Assembly (NCBI GenBank): GCA_032622095.1
Contig: CP136062.1
Coordinates: forward strand, 17,487,739-17,551,738
Direction: 5' to 3'
Length of the DNA stretch: 64,000 bases
Source: Siphonodentalium dalli
Taxonomy: Eukaryota; Mollusca; Scaphopoda; Gadilida; Siphonodentaliidae
In this document: one piece after another, positions 60,101 to 64,000 of the stretch
Layout: every line of letters starts with the position of its first letter
Position numbering within the stretch: position 1 is the stretch's first letter
Program-made: the position numbers and the translations under genes
The notes under the pieces: model-generated
The model's input: only the letters and a program-made list of their open reading frames with translations
Databases searched by the model: none
What the model was told of the DNA's origin: nothing

Positions 60101-63100
60101 TATATAAGGCCACTCAACACATAATATTAGTTGTTTATCATAGGCATCTATACTATTCAGAGTGTAATCCAGAAGGTATACTGTATAATAATTCACTATA
60201 TATAAGTCTCAACACATAATATTAGTTGTTTATCATAGGCATCTATATCATCCAGAGTGGGATCCAGAAGGTATACTGTATAATAATTCACTATATATAA
60301 GGCCACCCAACACATAATATTAGTTGTTTATCATAGGCATCTATATCATCCAGAGTGGAATCCAGAAGGTATACTGTTATAATAATTCACTATATATAAG
60401 GCCACCCAACACATAATATTAAGTTGTTTATCATAGGCATCTATACCATCCAGAGTGGAATCCAGAAGGTATAGCTATATAATAATTCACTATATATAAG
60501 ACTCAACACATAATATTAGTTGTTTATCATAGGCATCTATGTCATCCAGAGTGGAACCCAGAAGGTATACTATATAATAATTCACTATATTATAAGGCTC
60601 AACACATAATATTAGTTTGTTTATCATAGGCATCTATACCATCCAGAGTGGAATCCAGAAGGTATACTGTATAATAATTTCACTATATATAAGTCACTCA
60701 ACACATAATATTAGTTGTTTATCATAGACATCTATACCATCCAGAGTGGAATCCAGAAGGTATACTGTATAATAATTCACTATATATAAGACTCAACACA
60801 TAATATTAGTTGTTTATCATAGGCATCTATACCATCCAGAGTGGGATCCAGAAGGGTATAACTGTATAATAATTCACTATATATAGGCCACTCAACACAT
60901 AATATTAGTTGTTTATCATTAGACATCTATATCATTCAGAGTGGAATCCAGAAGGTTTACTGTATAATAATTCACTATATATAAGGCCACCCAACACATA
61001 ATATTAGTTGTTTATTATAGGCATCTATACCATCCAGAGTGGAATCCAGAAGGTATACTGTATAATAATTCACTATATATAAGGTCACCCAACACATAAT
61101 ATTAGTTGTTTATCATAGGCATCTATACCATCCAGAGTGGGATCCAGAAGGTATACTGTATAATAATTCACTATATATAAGGTCACTCAACACATAATAT
61201 TAGTTGTTTATCATAGGCATCTATACCATTCAGAGTGGAATCCAGAAGGTATACTGTATAATAATTCACTATATATAAGGCCACCCAACACATAATATTA
61301 GTTGTTTATCATAGACATCTATACCATCCAGAGTGGAATCCAGAAGGTATACTGTATAATAATTCACTATATATAAGACTCAACACATAATATTAGTTGT
61401 TTATCATAGGCATCTATATCATTCAGAGTGGAATCCAGAAGGTATACTGTATAATAATTCACTATATATAAGACTCAACACATAATATTAGTTGTTTATC
61501 ATAGGCATCTATACCATTCAGAGTGGAATCCAGAAGGTATACTGTATAATAATTCACTATATATAAGGCCACCCAACACATAATATTAGTTGTTTATCAT
61601 AGACATCTATACCATTCAGAGTGGTATCCAGAAGGTATACTGTATAATAATTCACTATATATAAGGCCACTCAACACATAATATTAGTTGTTTATCATAG
61701 GCATCTATATCATCCAGAGTGGGATCCAGAAGGTATACTGTATAATAATTCACTATATATAAGACTCAACACATAATATTAGTTGTTTATCATAGGCATC
61801 TATACCATCCAGAGTGGAATCCAGAAGGTATACTGTATAATAATTCACTATATATAAGGCCACTCAACACATAATATTAGTTGTTTATCATAGACATCTA
61901 TACCATTCAGAGTGGAATCCAGAAGGTATACTGTATAATAATTCACTATATATAAGACTCAACACATAATATTAGTTGTGTATCATAGGCATCTATACCA
62001 TCCAGAGTGGAATCCAGAAGGTATACTGTATAATAATTCACTATATATAAGGTCACTCAACACATAATATTAGTTGTTTATCATAGGCATCTATACCATC
62101 CAGAGTGGAATCCAGAAGGTATACTGTATAATAATTCACTATATATAAGACTCACACATAATATTAGTTGTTTATCATAGGCATCTATACCATCCAGAGT
62201 GGAATCCAGAAGGTATACTGTATAATAATTCACTATATATAAGACTCAACACATAATATTAGTTTGTTTATCATAGGCATCTATATCATCCAGAGTGGGA
62301 TCCAGAAGGTATACTGTATAATAATTCACTATATATAAGGCCACTCAACACATAATATTAGTTGTTTATCATAGGCATCTATACCATCCAGAGTGGAATC
62401 CAGAAGGTATACTGTATAATAATTCACTATATATAAGACTCAACACATAATATTAGTTGTTTATCATAGACATCTATACCATCCAGAGTGGAATCCAGAA
62501 GGTATACTGTATAATAATTCACTATATATAAGGCCACCCAACACATAATATTAGTTGTTTATCATAGGCATCTATACCATCCAGAGTGGAATCCAGAAGG
62601 TATACTGTATAATAATTCACTATATATAAGACTCAACACATAATATTAGTTGTTTATCATAGACATCAATGTCATCCAGAGTGGAATGCAGAAGGTATAC
62701 TGTATAATAATTCACTATATATAAGGCCACCCAACACATAATATTAGTTGTTTATCATAGGCATCTATACCATCCAGAGTGGAATCCAGAAGGTATACTA
62801 TATAATAATTCACTATATATAAGGCCACTCAACACATAATATTAGTTGTTTATCATAGGCATCTATACCATTCAGAGTGGAATCCAGAAGGTATACTGTA
62901 TAATAATTCACTATATATAAGACTCAACACATAATATTAGTTGTTTATCATAGACATCTATACCATCCAGAGTGGAATCCAGAAGGTATACTGTATAATA
63001 ATTCACTATATATAAGGCCACTCAACACATAATATTAGTTGTTTATCATTAGGCATCTATACCATTCAGAGTGGAATCCAGAAGGTATACTGTATAATAA

Positions 63101-64000
63101 TTCACTATATATAAGGCTCAACACATAATATTAGTTGTTTATCATAGGCATCTATACCATCCAGAGTGGAATCCAGAAGGTATACTGTATAATAATTCAC
63201 TATATATAAGGCCACTCAACACATAATATTAGTTGTTTATCATAGGCATCTATATCATCCAGAGTGTAATCCAGAAGGTATACTGTATAATAATTCACTA
63301 TATATAAGGTCACTCAACACATAATATTAGTTGTTTATCATAGGCATCTATACCATTCAGAGTGGGATCCAGAAGGTATACTGTATAATAATTCACTATA
63401 TATAAGGCCACTCAACACATAATATTAGTTGTTTATCATAGGCATCTATACCATCCAGAGTGGAATCCAGAAGGTATACTGTATAATAATTCACTATATA
63501 TAAGGCCACCCAACACATAATATTAGTTGTTTATCATAGGCATCTATACCATCCAGAGTGGGATCCAGAAGGTATACTGTATAATATATTCACTATATAT
63601 AAGGCCACCCCAACACATAATATTAGTTGTTTATCATAGGCATCTATACCATTCAGAGTGGAATCCAGAAGGTATACTGTATAATAATTCACTATATATA
63701 AGACTCAACACATAATATTAGTTGTTTATCATAGTCATCTATGTCATCCAGAGTGGAATCCAGAAGGTATACTGTATAATAATTCACTATATATAAGACT
63801 CAACACATAATATTAGTTGTTTATCATAGGCATCTATACCATCCAGAGTGGAATCCAGAAGGTATACTGTATAATAATTCACTATATATAAGACTCAACA
63901 CATAATATTAGTTGTTTATCATAGGCATCTATACCATCCAGAGTGGGATCCAGAAGGTATACTGTATAAGTAATTCACTATATATAAGACTCAACACATA
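57120..64000. other. Second zone with clustered private single-base insertions
   Basis: Examples: CAGAGGTGGG near 57,143; TATAAGTGTATAAT near 57,160; ACCCCAAC near 57,584; AGTTTGTTT near 58,285, 58,384, 60,615 and 62,263; TCAATAGG near 58,682; ACTGGTATA near 59,497; GTACTAATAA near 59,692; CTGTTATAAT near 60,376; TTAAGTTG near 60,420; TATAGCTATAT near 60,472; ATTATAAGG near 60,590; AAGGGTATAACTG near 60,855; TATCATTAG near 60,917 and 63,047; ATAAGTAATTC near 63,968. The underlying satellite is ordinary. Confidence 0.65.

Larger units (their letters stand above)
1..64000 (+). repeat. AT-rich satellite DNA array, 95/98-bp unit, head to tail, whole window
   Basis: Every part of the window reads as copies of one unit opening with TTAGTTG and closing with CACATAATA, with no interruption and no inverted copies. 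Successive TTAG starts are almost always 98 or 95 bp apart, giving roughly 660 units. Units differ by a few substitutions at recurrent sites: GGCATCT/GACATCT, ACCATCC/ATCATCC/ACCATTC/GTCATCC, GTGGAATCC/GTGGGATCC/GTGTAATCC/GTGGAATGC, ACTGTAT/ACTATAT, and the tail. Neither array edge lies inside the window. Known biology: arrays of this size and homogeneity are typical of eukaryotic centromeric, pericentromeric or subtelomeric heterochromatin. A dimer of units is 190-196 bp, near one nucleosome repeat, so nucleosome phasing is a reasonable inference. I do not recognise the family or species. The strand sign is arbitrary. Confidence 0.98.

Noticed and set aside
19889-63715. Open reading frames of 61-70 codons on both strands, with peptide repeats such as DKQLILCVE and EWNPEGILYNN
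   Set aside because: They are translations of two or three satellite units, start and stop at repeat-derived codons, and arise where private indels change the unit length. They have no ribosome-binding or splice context, no domain, and no frame kept across neighbouring units.
1-64000. CRISPR array
   Set aside because: The periodic units are near-identical along their full length. There are no unique spacers, no leader and no cas genes.
1-64000. TAATATTAG at every unit junction, resembling the TAATATTAC origin nonanucleotide of geminiviruses and related rolling-circle replicons
   Set aside because: The last base differs, there is no proper flanking stem (only an offset CAAC/GTTG), no Rep-like frame exists, and such a palindrome is easily found in AT-rich DNA.
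1-64000. Transposable element or long terminal repeat remnants
   Set aside because: I saw no break in unit periodicity longer than a few bases. The largest insertion is 9-10 bp and the largest loss about 19-22 bp.
1-64000. tRNA, rRNA or other structured RNA genes
   Set aside because: No sequence outside the unit exists, and the unit has only very short dyads. No tRNA arms, A/B boxes or rRNA signatures were seen.
1-64000. CENP-B box
   Set aside because: The common unit contains no CpG and nothing resembling the TTCG...CGGG core.

Overview
The whole 64 kb window is one uninterrupted tandem array of an AT-rich satellite repeat. I see no unique sequence, gene, RNA gene, mobile element or CRISPR array in it. 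The repeat unit is 95 or 98 bp (32 G/C in a 98-bp exemplar, about one third). All units run head to tail in the same orientation, roughly 660 in total. The array is already in phase at base 1 and is still running at base 64,000, so neither edge is visible. A homogeneous array this long points to eukaryotic heterochromatin (centromeric, pericentromeric or subtelomeric). The sequence alone does not reveal the species, and I do not recognise the family.

Unit anatomy, numbered from the TTAG that opens each unit: an opening TTAGTTGTTTATC; a variable GGCATCT/GACATCT segment; a variable ACCATCC/ATCATCC/ACCATTC/GTCATCC segment; a near-direct repeat ATCCAG-AGTGGA-ATCCAG; an 11-bp dyad TATAC-T-GTATA; a TATATAAG block; and a length-polymorphic tail. 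Tails GGCCACTC, GGTCACTC, GGCCACCC and GGCCGCTC give 98 bp. Tails GACTC, GGCTC and GACCC give 95 bp. GTCACTC gives 97 bp. The 98- and 95-bp classes are interleaved throughout.

Layout. At 1-387 are a few more diverged units. Region 1.85-3.58 kb is rich in GTCATC and ACTATATAAT variants. Region 4-23 kb is mixed 95/98-bp units with many small higher-order repeats of 2 to 6 units, plus two 76-bp truncated units. Region 23.1-31.2 kb is a distinct subfamily marked by GAATGCAG and GGCCGCTC; it contains a two-part internal duplication marked by a shared 9-bp insertion. Region 31.2-53 kb is rich in GACATCT, and in GGCCACCC from about 34.8 kb; it contains a 2,921-bp block repeated without a difference that I could find by eye, 9,540 bp apart. 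Region 53-57 kb includes a five-copy burst of a CCAGTGTGG variant. Region 57.1-64 kb is similar in type but carries many scattered single-base insertions, as does 23.6-30.3 kb. These look more like uneven consensus quality than biology.

The open reading frames of 61-70 codons in this window are by-products of the repeat. Most of them span units whose length has become a multiple of three through a private indel. I found no new biological system. The interesting content is how the array evolves (nested duplication, unit gain and loss in whole-unit steps, CpG-to-CpA variant sites) and what it says about assembly quality.
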